From Anaerolineales bacterium (GTDB taxonomy: Bacteria; Chloroflexota; Anaerolineae; Aggregatilineales; UBA2796), in assembly GCA_015075625.1 (NCBI GenBank), contig JABTTZ010000004.1:62001-126000 (forward strand): 64,000 nt of DNA, written 5' to 3'. A program made the position numbers and the translations under genes. The notes under the pieces are model-generated. The model was not told the origin of the DNA. It saw nothing but the letters and a program-made list of their open reading frames with translations, and searched no databases. Positions 26,774 through 35,528 of this stretch are shown in pieces. Every line of letters starts with the position of its first letter. Within the stretch, counting starts at the first letter, position 1.

Positions 26774-29700
26774 GTGACCTTCACTAACCCTTACCCCGGC
26801 AGACCGTACCACGAAGCCCATCCCCATTTCTATGGGCGGGAAACGGAAACCGATGATATATACCGGCTGATTGTCGCCAACGCGCTAGTGATTCTGCATG
26901 CCGTCTCTGGCGCGGGCAAAACCTCCCTGATCAACGCCAGTTTAATCCCCCGCTTGAGGAAGGAAAACCTTCAAGTTCTCCCCAAAGCGCGGGTGAACGA
27001 CCCACTTCCATTAGGAGAAGGGGCATTGGGGAATGTATTTAGCCAGAGCGTGATCCGCTATTGGCAGCGCGGCGGGTGGGGGGATACCATGCTGAGCGAG
27101 GCGACACTTCGTGAGATGTCTTTGGCGGACTACCTTGCCACCAACCGCCTTTACAACGAGACAAGTTACGGCACGAAGAAACCCCGCGTCGTGATTATTG
27201 ACCAAGCCGAGGAAATTTTCAGCCTACACAAGGAACGATGGGCAGACCGCCGCCCCTTCTTTGAGCAAATTCAGGCGGCGCTGGTGGCAGATCGCTATTT
27301 GCGTATTTTGTTGGCGCTGCGGACGGATTACCTCGGCTATTTTGTCGATAACCGCGAGGCGACCAGCCCGCTTGAAGGGATGGTTGAGACGCGGATCATG
27401 ATCCAACCATTAGACAAAGATCAGGTGATTGAGGTTATTCGCCGCCCAATGGAAGCGACGGGGTTCACCTTCTCCAACGCTGACGTTGTGGAGGCGCTCA
27501 AAACAGAACTGATGACAGAGAGCAGTCCCACCCACGAATTTGGCTATGAGGCGCAGTACGCCAAACCGATCCTTGTTCAGTTACGCCTTTACAAACTGTG
27601 GGACAAATTGCGCACCTACCAGCAGATGACGATCAGCGAGGATGTCCTCAGCGCGTACCCCATTCGCGATACACTTCGCGAAATTTATGAAGATGCCATT
27701 GCGCTGGGAGTGGTGCGCAATGTGTCTGGGGGCTTGGGTGCTGGGCAAGAGGGGGAAGGGCTGGCGGAGGCATTTTGCTACAGCACAGAAAGCCTTCGTC
27801 GCCTGATTCGCGAGCGGTTTTTGGCGGGCGAGGCACGGATCATGTATGAGGCGACCAGCGATGCGAACAAAAACGCCTATGCTGTCCTCAAGGATGCCGG
27901 CTTGCTTACCGATGAAAAGCGCGGCGAGCGCGACATTTACGAACTCTCTCACGATAGCTTTGTTGCCCCGGTGAAGTCGGATATTCCCCGTGAGGCAGTG
28001 GTTATTTTTTACCCCGCTGGACTGCGCTCCGCCAGTGATGTGCAAGCCGGGGAAAGGGCATGGCTGGTCTTTGAGGAACTGCTGCGGCTGCTCTACACAA
28101 CGCCCCTAACCGATGCGGACGGAACACGCCTTGATCTCGTCATTCTTCCACTGGATGAGAGGACGGGTGAATGTGCCTTGCCTTCTGATGGGTTTGATTC
28201 CGTTGGCGTTGAGGCTCTGCCTGCCAGCCCTTACGCAGTGCTGGTTGTGGAGGGAATATTCGAGGGGGAAAACGAGCCACCCCTGATTAGCGCAGCGCGG
28301 CGCTTATTGGAAGCGAACTGCCGCCCTCTGCTGACGCTTTCCTTAGCCTCATTGGATAATCAAGGGGTTTTTGCCGAGGTTTTGGCGGCGCTTGGAACGC
28401 GCCTCGCCCTTGCGCCGGTAGATCACCTGCCCATGCCAGATCGTGTTTATGAATCTTTCTATTTGCCAATGGCGCTCGGAAAACTGCACGAGGCGGTGAA
28501 CAAACCGACCATCCGTGAGCGCGTCGTGGGTATTGTGGGCGATGACAACCTGGGGAAATCCCAATTGGTGTGGCGTTTGGCGCGGCATTGTGATGTCCGC
28601 ACCCTTTTTGAGCGTATTGAGCGGATCGTAGAGGGGGGCGACTCCCCCCTTAATCCGGCGCAGCTTGTGACCGACGAAAAGCTCTTGATCATCTTGGACG
28701 ATGTGGCGCTACCCGGTACGCTGCTGAACACCTACCTTCGGGAAGACGCCCACTATACTATCCTTGTGACCACCCGCGAGCGCGGCGTCTTGCCCGCCGA
28801 AACAACCTCAGTGGTTGAGATGGTCTTTTCCGATTGGGCAGATGTGGAAAGTCTCTTTCGGGGTGAGACACCCTCAGCAGAGGGGGCGACACCCGATGCC
28901 CAGTCCCCCATGACAGAGATTGCCCAATCGCAATACAGTGCCGATATTCTGAATTTGGATTCAGGAAAGGGCAGCAAAGGGCGAGTCGGTGGGTTGGCGG
29001 ATGTGCTAGGGCGTGATCCGGGTGTGATCCGTCTGGCGCAAAAGGCGGTGAATCTCTACCGTTTTGATCCTATTGGCGGGCGCACCCTTCCCGCCGCCCA
29101 AAAAGCGTTGGTCGATGCGCTTGGCAAAGAATTCGTCGGGCTTTCTGACGGGCAAAAGCGGGATCACCTTTACCGCCATCTCCAAAAGACAATGGGTGTG
29201 CCAGCCTACCAAGCCCTGATACTCTTTACCTTGTTTCCCGCCGGGGCGGATGTGCCGCCAGCGGTCATAGAGCGGTTGCTCACCCGCACAGGAGAAAAGG
29301 ATCGCCTTCGCCGCCTTCTGGAACTCGAACTTGTTGAGCGCGATACGGAAGGCGATCTCTATGTGGATCGTTTGCTCTACGAATCCATCGTCCGCCATGA
29401 TCCATCCATCGCTGCCTTGCGCCGCGATCACACACTCTTTGCCCGGACGGATTTTGCGTACCTTGCCGCACGAGTCGTCTCCACCCGCCGCGCCTCTGTG
29501 GTGGAGGCAGAACTGCGGGATTTGCTGAATGATTCCGAGGTGATTCATTCTGAGCCTGATCGCACTCAGCTTGCCCACTTGCGGGGTTGGTTTGCCCGTA
29601 TGGCGCACGTCTTAGATCGCGCCGATGACGCCCGCACTGTCCTTCAAACGCTATCGATCAGTGCCGGAGACATTTTCCCCGCGCTGCGGGAGCGCGTTCT

Positions 29701-31663
29701 TGGCGATATGGCAACGCACCTGCGGGCAACACAGGCAGTGCCACAGATCGCCGCCGTCCAAATTCGCGGGCTTGTTGGCTATACCGAGGGCGTCCGCGCC
29801 AGCGCCATTAGCCCCGATGGGCGGCAGGTAGTTGGCGGCTCGGATAAGGGTGAGGTGATTCTTTGGGAGGTGGACACTGGGGCAAAGCTCCGCGCCTTTG
29901 ACGGGCATAAAGGGTTGATTGCCGACTGTGCCTTCACCCCCGATGGGCGTTACCTTGCCAGCGCTGGACTTTTTGACGGGCTGCGTGTCTGGGATCGGGA
30001 GACGGGCGAAGCCGTTTTTGAAGAAGATGAATTACGCCCCGTCAGCGTTCATTTTTCGGCGGATGGAACGTTGCTGCTCGTCACCGATGACCGCACCGAA
30101 AATCTGTTTATCTATGACATTCAGAGCAGCCCGCCAAAAGTCATTGGGCGGGTGGAGGGTCACGCTGACGCCGCTATGAGCAGCCATCCCGATGGGCGGT
30201 TGATCCTGACCACGAAACGCAATCAGGTGTTTCTCTATGACCGCGAAACACTGACGGTGATTCATCAGGAACGCCTTGCAATGAGCGATGGTGAGGCGTG
30301 GGGATGCGCCCTTAGCGCCGACGAACGTTACTTTGCCTTCGGTACATCGGAAGGCAAGATCACTTTGGGGAGCGTTGCCGAAAGGCGCATCCTCGACACA
30401 AAAGAGGTTTCACGGGTTGTCACCAACGAGGGACGCAGCGTTTTCCGCTGTGTTTTTAGTCACGATGGGCGCTATCTCTTTAACCCCTTTGGGGCAGCCG
30501 TCCAAGTGTGGCACATCAGCGAAAGCGGCACTTTGGAACACGTCCGCGAGCTTGCCGGACACACGGGCGAACTCTGGAGCATTACGACGAACGATGGCGG
30601 AAATCGGCTGGTGACAGGCAGCCTTGATACAACGGTGAAAGTTTGGGATATGGCTCAGATTGGGCAGGCAAACGCCCAAATGCACGAGGCGCGGGTGTGG
30701 GGGTTGAGCGCTGCTCCATTGGGGGTGAGAGGAAATGTACCGCTCATCGCTACCGGAGCGCTGGATCGCACAGCGCGGCTTTGGAAAGCCGAGGAGGAGG
30801 ATGGGATATGGCAGGTCGTAGGTATTGCTCCCCATAACACGCCGGTTATCGAGTCCCTTCTCAGCAGCAGCGGCGAGCGGCTGTACACCTTTTGCAACGA
30901 TAAAACGATGCACATGTGGGATGTGCGCGTTCCCGATGCCCCTCTGCGGCAAAGCACACTCGCCGCCAATTCGTGGTCGGTGAACCGAGCGATCCTTACC
31001 AAAACTGAGAGCGGATCGGATGTGCTTATTGGTATTGGGGATGACAAAACGGTTTACCTCCTCAACGCCGATCTGGGGAAGATAGGGTCATGTTATGTGA
31101 CGAACCCCGCCGCCTTCGTCAGCGATGCTGCGCTGCGCTATACAGTAGATGGCAAGCCGCAGCTTCTTACGGCGTGGTCGGATGCCACCGCCCGCCTCTT
31201 TGATCTGGACTCACTGAACACGCCACGCCCGCACCTGAACCGCGAATTCAACCATTCTGATGTGGATCGCTTGGCGCAAGTTTCCGCCTGTGCCTTTGCC
31301 CCCGATGGGCGCCTTGCGGTGACAGCCGTCCAAGTAGAGAGCAAAAACGAATACACCCTTTACCTGTGGAATATGGAAGATTTCCGTCGCCTGCGGGAGA
31401 TTGGGAGGCTGAACACCCGGCACAAATCGCGGGTTCACCGGTTAGCTGTCAGCCCCGATGGAAACTACCTCGCCTCGTTGGAAGATGCCGGGGCGCTGCG
31501 GGTATGGAGCTTTCCCACAGGCGAACTGGTGACGGCGGTCTACCTTGACGAGGCGCTCTCAAATGTCTTGTGGTTGCCCATGACGACAAACCAAGTGGGC
31601 AGCTATCCACTGGTTGCCACCGGACGGCATGGGGTGTATTTCCTGACGCTAGGGGGAGTGTAA
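26774..31663 (+). CDS. STAND protein: nSTAND1-like NTPase, second P-loop NTPase, 14-blade WD40
   Basis: A 1629-aa signal-transduction ATPase. Residues 5-60 match the nSTAND1 entry segment (NPYPGRPYHE, HFYGRE) with Walker A SGAGKTS (45-51) and Walker B VVIIDQAEEIF (139-149). An alpha/beta segment of unknown type spans about 408-550. A second NTPase of NB-ARC/AP-ATPase style follows: Walker A GDDNLGKS (about 588-595), Walker B LLIILDDVA (about 636), and TILVTTRERG. A helical region leads to WD40 repeats from about 996 to the end; I count 14 blades, enough for two seven-blade propellers. The start is GTG 26774, fixed by GGAGG at 26760-26764; the longer frame from 26693 overlaps the SIR2-like gene. 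Likely an NTP-switched sensor acting with the SIR2-like partner. Confidence 0.92.
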   Translation: MTFTNPYPGRPYHEAHPHFYGRETETDDIYRLIVANALVILHAVSGAGKTSLINASLIPRLRKENLQVLPKARVNDPLPLGEGALGNVFSQSVIRYWQRGGWGDTMLSEATLREMSLADYLATNRLYNETSYGTKKPRVVIIDQAEEIFSLHKERWADRRPFFEQIQAALVADRYLRILLALRTDYLGYFVDNREATSPLEGMVETRIMIQPLDKDQVIEVIRRPMEATGFTFSNADVVEALKTELMTESSPTHEFGYEAQYAKPILVQLRLYKLWDKLRTYQQMTISEDVLSAYPIRDTLREIYEDAIALGVVRNVSGGLGAGQEGEGLAEAFCYSTESLRRLIRERFLAGEARIMYEATSDANKNAYAVLKDAGLLTDEKRGERDIYELSHDSFVAPVKSDIPREAVVIFYPAGLRSASDVQAGERAWLVFEELLRLLYTTPLTDADGTRLDLVILPLDERTGECALPSDGFDSVGVEALPASPYAVLVVEGIFEGENEPPLISAARRLLEANCRPLLTLSLASLDNQGVFAEVLAALGTRLALAPVDHLPMPDRVYESFYLPMALGKLHEAVNKPTIRERVVGIVGDDNLGKSQLVWRLARHCDVRTLFERIERIVEGGDSPLNPAQLVTDEKLLIILDDVALPGTLLNTYLREDAHYTILVTTRERGVLPAETTSVVEMVFSDWADVESLFRGETPSAEGATPDAQSPMTEIAQSQYSADILNLDSGKGSKGRVGGLADVLGRDPGVIRLAQKAVNLYRFDPIGGRTLPAAQKALVDALGKEFVGLSDGQKRDHLYRHLQKTMGVPAYQALILFTLFPAGADVPPAVIERLLTRTGEKDRLRRLLELELVERDTEGDLYVDRLLYESIVRHDPSIAALRRDHTLFARTDFAYLAARVVSTRRASVVEAELRDLLNDSEVIHSEPDRTQLAHLRGWFARMAHVLDRADDARTVLQTLSISAGDIFPALRERVLGDMATHLRATQAVPQIAAVQIRGLVGYTEGVRASAISPDGRQVVGGSDKGEVILWEVDTGAKLRAFDGHKGLIADCAFTPDGRYLASAGLFDGLRVWDRETGEAVFEEDELRPVSVHFSADGTLLLVTDDRTENLFIYDIQSSPPKVIGRVEGHADAAMSSHPDGRLILTTKRNQVFLYDRETLTVIHQERLAMSDGEAWGCALSADERYFAFGTSEGKITLGSVAERRILDTKEVSRVVTNEGRSVFRCVFSHDGRYLFNPFGAAVQVWHISESGTLEHVRELAGHTGELWSITTNDGGNRLVTGSLDTTVKVWDMAQIGQANAQMHEARVWGLSAAPLGVRGNVPLIATGALDRTARLWKAEEEDGIWQVVGIAPHNTPVIESLLSSSGERLYTFCNDKTMHMWDVRVPDAPLRQSTLAANSWSVNRAILTKTESGSDVLIGIGDDKTVYLLNADLGKIGSCYVTNPAAFVSDAALRYTVDGKPQLLTAWSDATARLFDLDSLNTPRPHLNREFNHSDVDRLAQVSACAFAPDGRLAVTAVQVESKNEYTLYLWNMEDFRRLREIGRLNTRHKSRVHRLAVSPDGNYLASLEDAGALRVWSFPTGELVTAVYLDEALSNVLWLPMTTNQVGSYPLVATGRHGVYFLTLGGV

Positions 31664-32317
31664 ATGACCGTGCCACAAGCTGGTAAACCCGAAAACCTGA
31701 TACTGCAAGGGGAAATCCGCCGCTTCGTCGTGGGGGTTGTCGCTATTTTTGGAGTAGAGGATCGGGAAACCTACAAAGAACTGGCGTACAAGTATGCCAG
31801 CCTCAGTGATCGTTGTGCGCCGCTCGGCTTTTCCAAGATGGGATTTGCCGTTCCCGATTACGCCCTTGCCTTTTACGAGGGGGACACCGATGAGCCAGAA
31901 GACACCTCGGATCGTCTGGTGGGCGGGCAGCAAAAGCGCCGCTGTGCGGAGGACGACCTGCATTTCAACTTTCGGGAACGCTTTTCCACCCATAAATGCT
32001 TTATCATTGGCTATCTGGAAAGCCTCACCAGCGCGGGGGAGCCTGCCTTTGCCTATGTGAATGTGCGCGGAGATCGGATTTGCAAGCTGCTTTACCGAGG
32101 GATAAACGAGGCGAGTGCCTATTCGTTGGCAGATTTCGCCACCCTGATTCTAACGGGACAAGGAACGCCCACAAAGGAAAACCGCCAAAAACTGGCAGCC
32201 GATTACCTGTTCTCGCTTGCCCACGAAGACGGCGTTTATGACGAGGAAGGCTACACCCGTCTGCGCGGCGATCATGTCAACATTCGCCTTTTCCCGCCGC
32301 TGAATCAAGTAACCTAA
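31664..32317 (+). CDS. Unknown 217-aa protein, third gene of the SIR2/STAND operon
   Basis: No family recognised. ATG 31664 directly abuts the STAND stop codon (TAAATG) and GGGGAG lies eight bases upstream, so translation is probably coupled. The protein is soluble, mixed alpha/beta, without signal peptide or membrane helix. The N-terminal GEIRRFVVGVVAIFGV looks like a buried strand. Aromatic and charged residues are common (ALAFYEGDTDEPEDTSD, HFNFRERF). It may be an effector or regulator of the system, but nothing in the sequence shows which. Confidence 0.8.
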   Translation: MTVPQAGKPENLILQGEIRRFVVGVVAIFGVEDRETYKELAYKYASLSDRCAPLGFSKMGFAVPDYALAFYEGDTDEPEDTSDRLVGGQQKRRCAEDDLHFNFRERFSTHKCFIIGYLESLTSAGEPAFAYVNVRGDRICKLLYRGINEASAYSLADFATLILTGQGTPTKENRQKLAADYLFSLAHEDGVYDEEGYTRLRGDHVNIRLFPPLNQVT

Positions 32318-32344
32318 ATCACACGAATCTAAGGACAATGACTG

Positions 32345-32509
32345 ATGAAAACACCTGATACGCTTGGCTATATGATTTTAGGGTATGTTCTCGCCGCGGT
32401 GATCCTGAGCGGTTATATCGCCTCGCTCATTCTGCGGGCGCGGCAGCTTCAGCGAGATAGTAGACTGGTCGAGCAGTTGGAAGCAGAGGCGAAGAACGAG
32501 GGGCGATAG
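32345..32509 (+). CDS. Small single-helix membrane protein, CcmD-like (54 aa)
   Basis: ATG 32345 to TAG 32507-32509, with AAGGA ten bases upstream and 27 bases after the 217-aa gene. One membrane helix (residues 9-29, from YMILGYVLAAVILSG) is followed by a basic, then heptad-like tail (RARQLQRDSRLVEQLEAE). This layout, including the GY and RxRxLxR features, resembles CcmD, the small subunit of the haem exporter, yet no ccm gene is in sight. It may instead be a membrane tether for the operon's products (inference). Confidence 0.65.
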   Translation: MKTPDTLGYMILGYVLAAVILSGYIASLILRARQLQRDSRLVEQLEAEAKNEGR

Positions 32510-32551
32510 CCTTCTGGGGAACGCCCTAGCCAGTCTACGAAAGGTGGGGCA

Positions 32552-34372
32552 TCACCCCTTCAAGTCGCTGACAGATTTTTCCAATTCGGTGAGCTGCTGT
32601 GTATGGGCGGCAAGCTCCGCTTTGATCGTATCCGCTTGCGAGAGGTAGGTTTCGACCATTCGCAAAAAGGGTGCTACGGCGTCCCCGCGCAATTGCCGTC
32701 CATAGCTGATCTGTTCTCGTGCCGCGCTCATAAAGCGCTCGCTGTATTCTCGTTTTAACGCCTCTAAGCGCCGTCCATAGGCATTTGCCATCAGCCACCC
32801 GCGCAAGGGGAGGGCGGCGATTCCGCCAAGCATGGCGGCGAACATGGCAACGATCAACAACCCCGCCGAATTTCCCTGATTCGCCACACTGAGCAGCGTC
32901 AGCAGCAAACAACCCATGATTAGAATGCTCAAGAGATAGACGACCAGCGTCCCCGCTGTCATGCGAATCTGCCCATCAAGGGTGTCGGTCTCCATCTGCT
33001 GCGCTTTTTCAAGTGTTCCTGAAAGATCATCCCGCGCTTTATCCCACAGCGTCCGATCATAACGGGCAGGGGGGGTGAGATCGCCAATGACCTTCCCGCG
33101 CAGCGCACCGGGAAGGCGTTCTAACTCCCGCTGCGCATAGAGGACGAGATCATCAGTATCTTTCACATCGCGCCCTTCCAGACGCGGCGGGACGCGCTCC
33201 ACAAGCGGGGGGATCGTCGTCAGTGGTTCGATCACCCGCGCCCGTTCTGCCGCCGGAAGCATCCGGCTGACGACGACACTTCGCCGCCGAAACAAGCGCG
33301 GAAAGCGAATCACCTGCCCCAACCCGCTGAAAAGCAAGGGAAACACCTTTGACCACTGGAAAGTTTCGCGCAGAAGCGCTTTGCCGCGTAGTGCCGTTTC
33401 GTCAAATGCCGTTTCAAGGGCGGTGACAACCTCCCGCACGGTGGTGTCTTGTTCCTTTTGAGCGGCGTCAATCTGCCCACGAACATTTGCCGCCGAGCGT
33501 CGGTATTCGGCAAGGGCGTCTTGCTGTTCACGGATGCGGATATTAGCGGCGCTCATCACATTGCGGGCGATTTGAAGGGGTGTCTCCAGCTTTTGCCGCG
33601 CCCGTTCCACATCGCTTAGGGCGCGATTCAGATAGGTTTCAAACTGGCTGAATCCGCTCTGTTCCCAGAGGCGGGAATCACGCGGGGCGCTCTTTTGCGC
33701 CTCGCTCGCTAAGCGCGAGGAGACCAACCATACCTGAGGCTGTACGCCAAAGGCAGCCCGCACTTGCTCTGTGACAAAGCTCTGTAATGTTCCCCGTTCG
33801 CCTTCGTCCACAAGGTCAATCTGGTTGATCACGACGATCACTCGCTTGCCATAATCACGCAGCGATTCAAGGTATTCGCGATTGCTTGCCGACATTGCCT
33901 GCGTTGCCAACATGACATGAAAGACCAGATCGGCGCGGTGGAGGAACTTGCCGGTAATGGCATCATGCCCTTTGAAGACGGAATCGAGTCCGGGGGTATC
34001 CACAAGGCTGACACGCTCTAAGAGAGGGGTGGGGTGAAAGATCGTCTGAATATCGCTGCCGCCCATCGTCTGAGCGGTGCTGCCATGCCGCAGAATAGCG
34101 ATACGATCTGTGGTCGGTGTCGCCCCGACGCTGAGGACATTTTCCCCGATTAGGGCATTGATCAGGCTGGATTTTCCGGTGTTGAACGCGCCCAGAAACA
34201 CAGCAAGGTAGGGATGATCGGCATGAAAGAGGGCGTCCCGTGCCTGCTCAAGCTGGTCGGGAGGCAGTCCGTCCACCTTTCCTAATGTATCGACAAAGGC
34301 GGTCATCCCCTCAACGGTCTTTTGACGAAGTGCTTCATAGCGGGTGAGCAAGCCGGGGCGTTCAACAATCAC
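32552..34372 (-). CDS. Dynamin-like GTPase with C-terminal membrane hairpin
   Basis: A bacterial dynamin-like protein (606 aa). G1 is GAFNTGKSS (61-69), the G2 threonines lie in TPTTD (85-89), G3 is DTPGLDS (125-131) and G4 NQID (183-186). Long helical regions follow, with two closely spaced membrane helices at about 475-525 and a coiled-coil end. Such proteins remodel or guard membranes. The start is read as GTG 34372; an internal ATG at residue 23 is possible. It is convergent with the SIR2/STAND operon, 42 bases from its last gene, so a functional link is possible but not shown. Confidence 0.9.
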   Translation of the reverse strand: MIVERPGLLTRYEALRQKTVEGMTAFVDTLGKVDGLPPDQLEQARDALFHADHPYLAVFLGAFNTGKSSLINALIGENVLSVGATPTTDRIAILRHGSTAQTMGGSDIQTIFHPTPLLERVSLVDTPGLDSVFKGHDAITGKFLHRADLVFHVMLATQAMSASNREYLESLRDYGKRVIVVINQIDLVDEGERGTLQSFVTEQVRAAFGVQPQVWLVSSRLASEAQKSAPRDSRLWEQSGFSQFETYLNRALSDVERARQKLETPLQIARNVMSAANIRIREQQDALAEYRRSAANVRGQIDAAQKEQDTTVREVVTALETAFDETALRGKALLRETFQWSKVFPLLFSGLGQVIRFPRLFRRRSVVVSRMLPAAERARVIEPLTTIPPLVERVPPRLEGRDVKDTDDLVLYAQRELERLPGALRGKVIGDLTPPARYDRTLWDKARDDLSGTLEKAQQMETDTLDGQIRMTAGTLVVYLLSILIMGCLLLTLLSVANQGNSAGLLIVAMFAAMLGGIAALPLRGWLMANAYGRRLEALKREYSERFMSAAREQISYGRQLRGDAVAPFLRMVETYLSQADTIKAELAAHTQQLTELEKSVSDLKG

Positions 34373-34464
34373 TGGGTCTTTGCAATCCTTTGTTGGTTAG
34401 GACGAGGGGCGTTTCATTTGGGTGCAGCGGAGGTAGGGTTGTATTTTCCCAAGCGTGCCTGATG

Positions 34465-34845
34465 TTATGCCCGGTCTTGTTCTGCCAAGCGCCGCAAGTG
34501 TGCGGCGGCGTCATCGATTGTCGGGTGAATCGTTGGATCGGGACGGTAGGTTTCTTGGGCGATGGTGGCAAACATCATCTCAATCATCGAATCATCGCCA
34601 ACAAGGGCGACACGCTCTAGGTTGGGCAGTTTGAAACTCCCTTCCTTCACAATACGCATCCCCCCACGTGGAAGTTCCCCAGTGGTTTGGCTGTAATCGA
34701 AAATAATGTCGATCAGATCGGGAATTCCCCCCGCCAGCGCCCAAATTTCCTCGGACGCTTCCTCAAGGTCGTCCACCGTCACCGGCGCACTGACCACATA
34801 AAGGATGATTTTGTCGGGATCGTACCACATCACTTTGGCGGGCAT
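34465..34845 (-). CDS. SpoIIAA/STAS-like small protein
   Basis: A 126-aa soluble protein. The pattern of strands and helices (WYDPDKIILYVVSAPVTVDD, LIDIIFDYSQ, ERVALVGDD) suggests a SpoIIAA-like or STAS-like fold as found in many uncharacterised Chloroflexota proteins; similarity is weak and judged by eye. No phospho-serine motif is obvious. It lies between the dynamin-like gene and a membrane protein gene on the same strand, with its own spacing of 92 bases to the latter. Confidence 0.65.
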   Translation of the reverse strand: MPAKVMWYDPDKIILYVVSAPVTVDDLEEASEEIWALAGGIPDLIDIIFDYSQTTGELPRGGMRIVKEGSFKLPNLERVALVGDDSMIEMMFATIAQETYRPDPTIHPTIDDAAAHLRRLAEQDRA

Positions 34846-34868
34846 GGCAATACTACCTATCTTCAGAG

Positions 34869-35441
34869 TTAGTAAGGGAAACCATTCATAAACAGATCAA
34901 GTGCTTCCCGCGTTGCTGCACGTATCTCAAAATACCAACGATCACGGCTGTAGGCAATTCGGGCGACTGTCGCATCATAGCGAAAATCGAAGCTGTAATA
35001 GGGGCGTGCCTCATCAATGAATTGCCCGCCGTTGCCCCTACCCTCCCGATCTCCAATACGTTTCACCTGCGCCTGTGCCGCCACCACTGTCACCGATTGC
35101 GACCCACTGACTGTCACCCGCGCCTCACCGTACTGGTAAATAACCTGAAAATTCTGGAGCGTCCCACCCATGTTCGTTCGGGTGAACTCCCCCACCTTTG
35201 TGGGGAAAATTGTGCCGAGTGTTGTCCCCAATGGCACATTTCGGTTGTTTACATTATACGGGATTGTAGCGTTTGTAGGGCGACGTGCTGAATCAAGAAA
35301 TTGCCTCCCCACGAGAATGACGAGGACGATAATCACCCCAACGACCAAGATCGAGGAAACCACCGAGAAGATCATCAGCATGAGGGAGCGAAGTTCGGTT
35401 TCTTCCGGGTCGGGGGAAGAGGTGGGTGGTTGACTGATCAT
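34869..35441 (-). CDS. Unknown single-pass membrane protein
   Basis: A 190-aa protein with a short acidic, Pro-rich N-terminus, one strong membrane helix (about 21-46) and an extracytoplasmic domain of about 140 residues. The domain has no cysteine pairs or known motif. ATG 35441 is chosen since a promoter-like TATAGT ends six bases before it, leaving almost no leader; a longer frame from 35516 crosses that promoter and a hairpin. Confidence 0.7.
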   Translation of the reverse strand: MISQPPTSSPDPEETELRSLMLMIFSVVSSILVVGVIIVLVILVGRQFLDSARRPTNATIPYNVNNRNVPLGTTLGTIFPTKVGEFTRTNMGGTLQNFQVIYQYGEARVTVSGSQSVTVVAAQAQVKRIGDREGRGNGGQFIDEARPYYSFDFRYDATVARIAYSRDRWYFEIRAATREALDLFMNGFPY

Positions 35442-35447
35442 ATCACC

Positions 35448-35475
35448 ACTATACCATGAAAATCGCGTGGGTAAA
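35448..35475 (-). promoter_or_regulatory. Putative promoter giving a near-leaderless transcript
   Basis: On the minus strand: TTTACC (35475-35470), 16 bases, TATAGT (35453-35448), then six bases to ATG 35441. If used, transcription would begin at or next to the start codon. Confidence 0.4.
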
Positions 35476-35480
35476 TGGCT

Positions 35481-35508
35481 CACCCCCTTTACTTTTCGTG
35501 AGGGGGTG
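35481..35508 (-). terminator. Hairpin after the glycosyltransferase gene
   Basis: CACCCCCT (35481-35488) pairs with AGGGGGTG (35501-35508), about 20 bases past the glycosyltransferase stop. No T-run follows, so it is a weak candidate. Confidence 0.45.
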
Positions 35509-35528
35509 GAACACACAGGTATGTTGTC

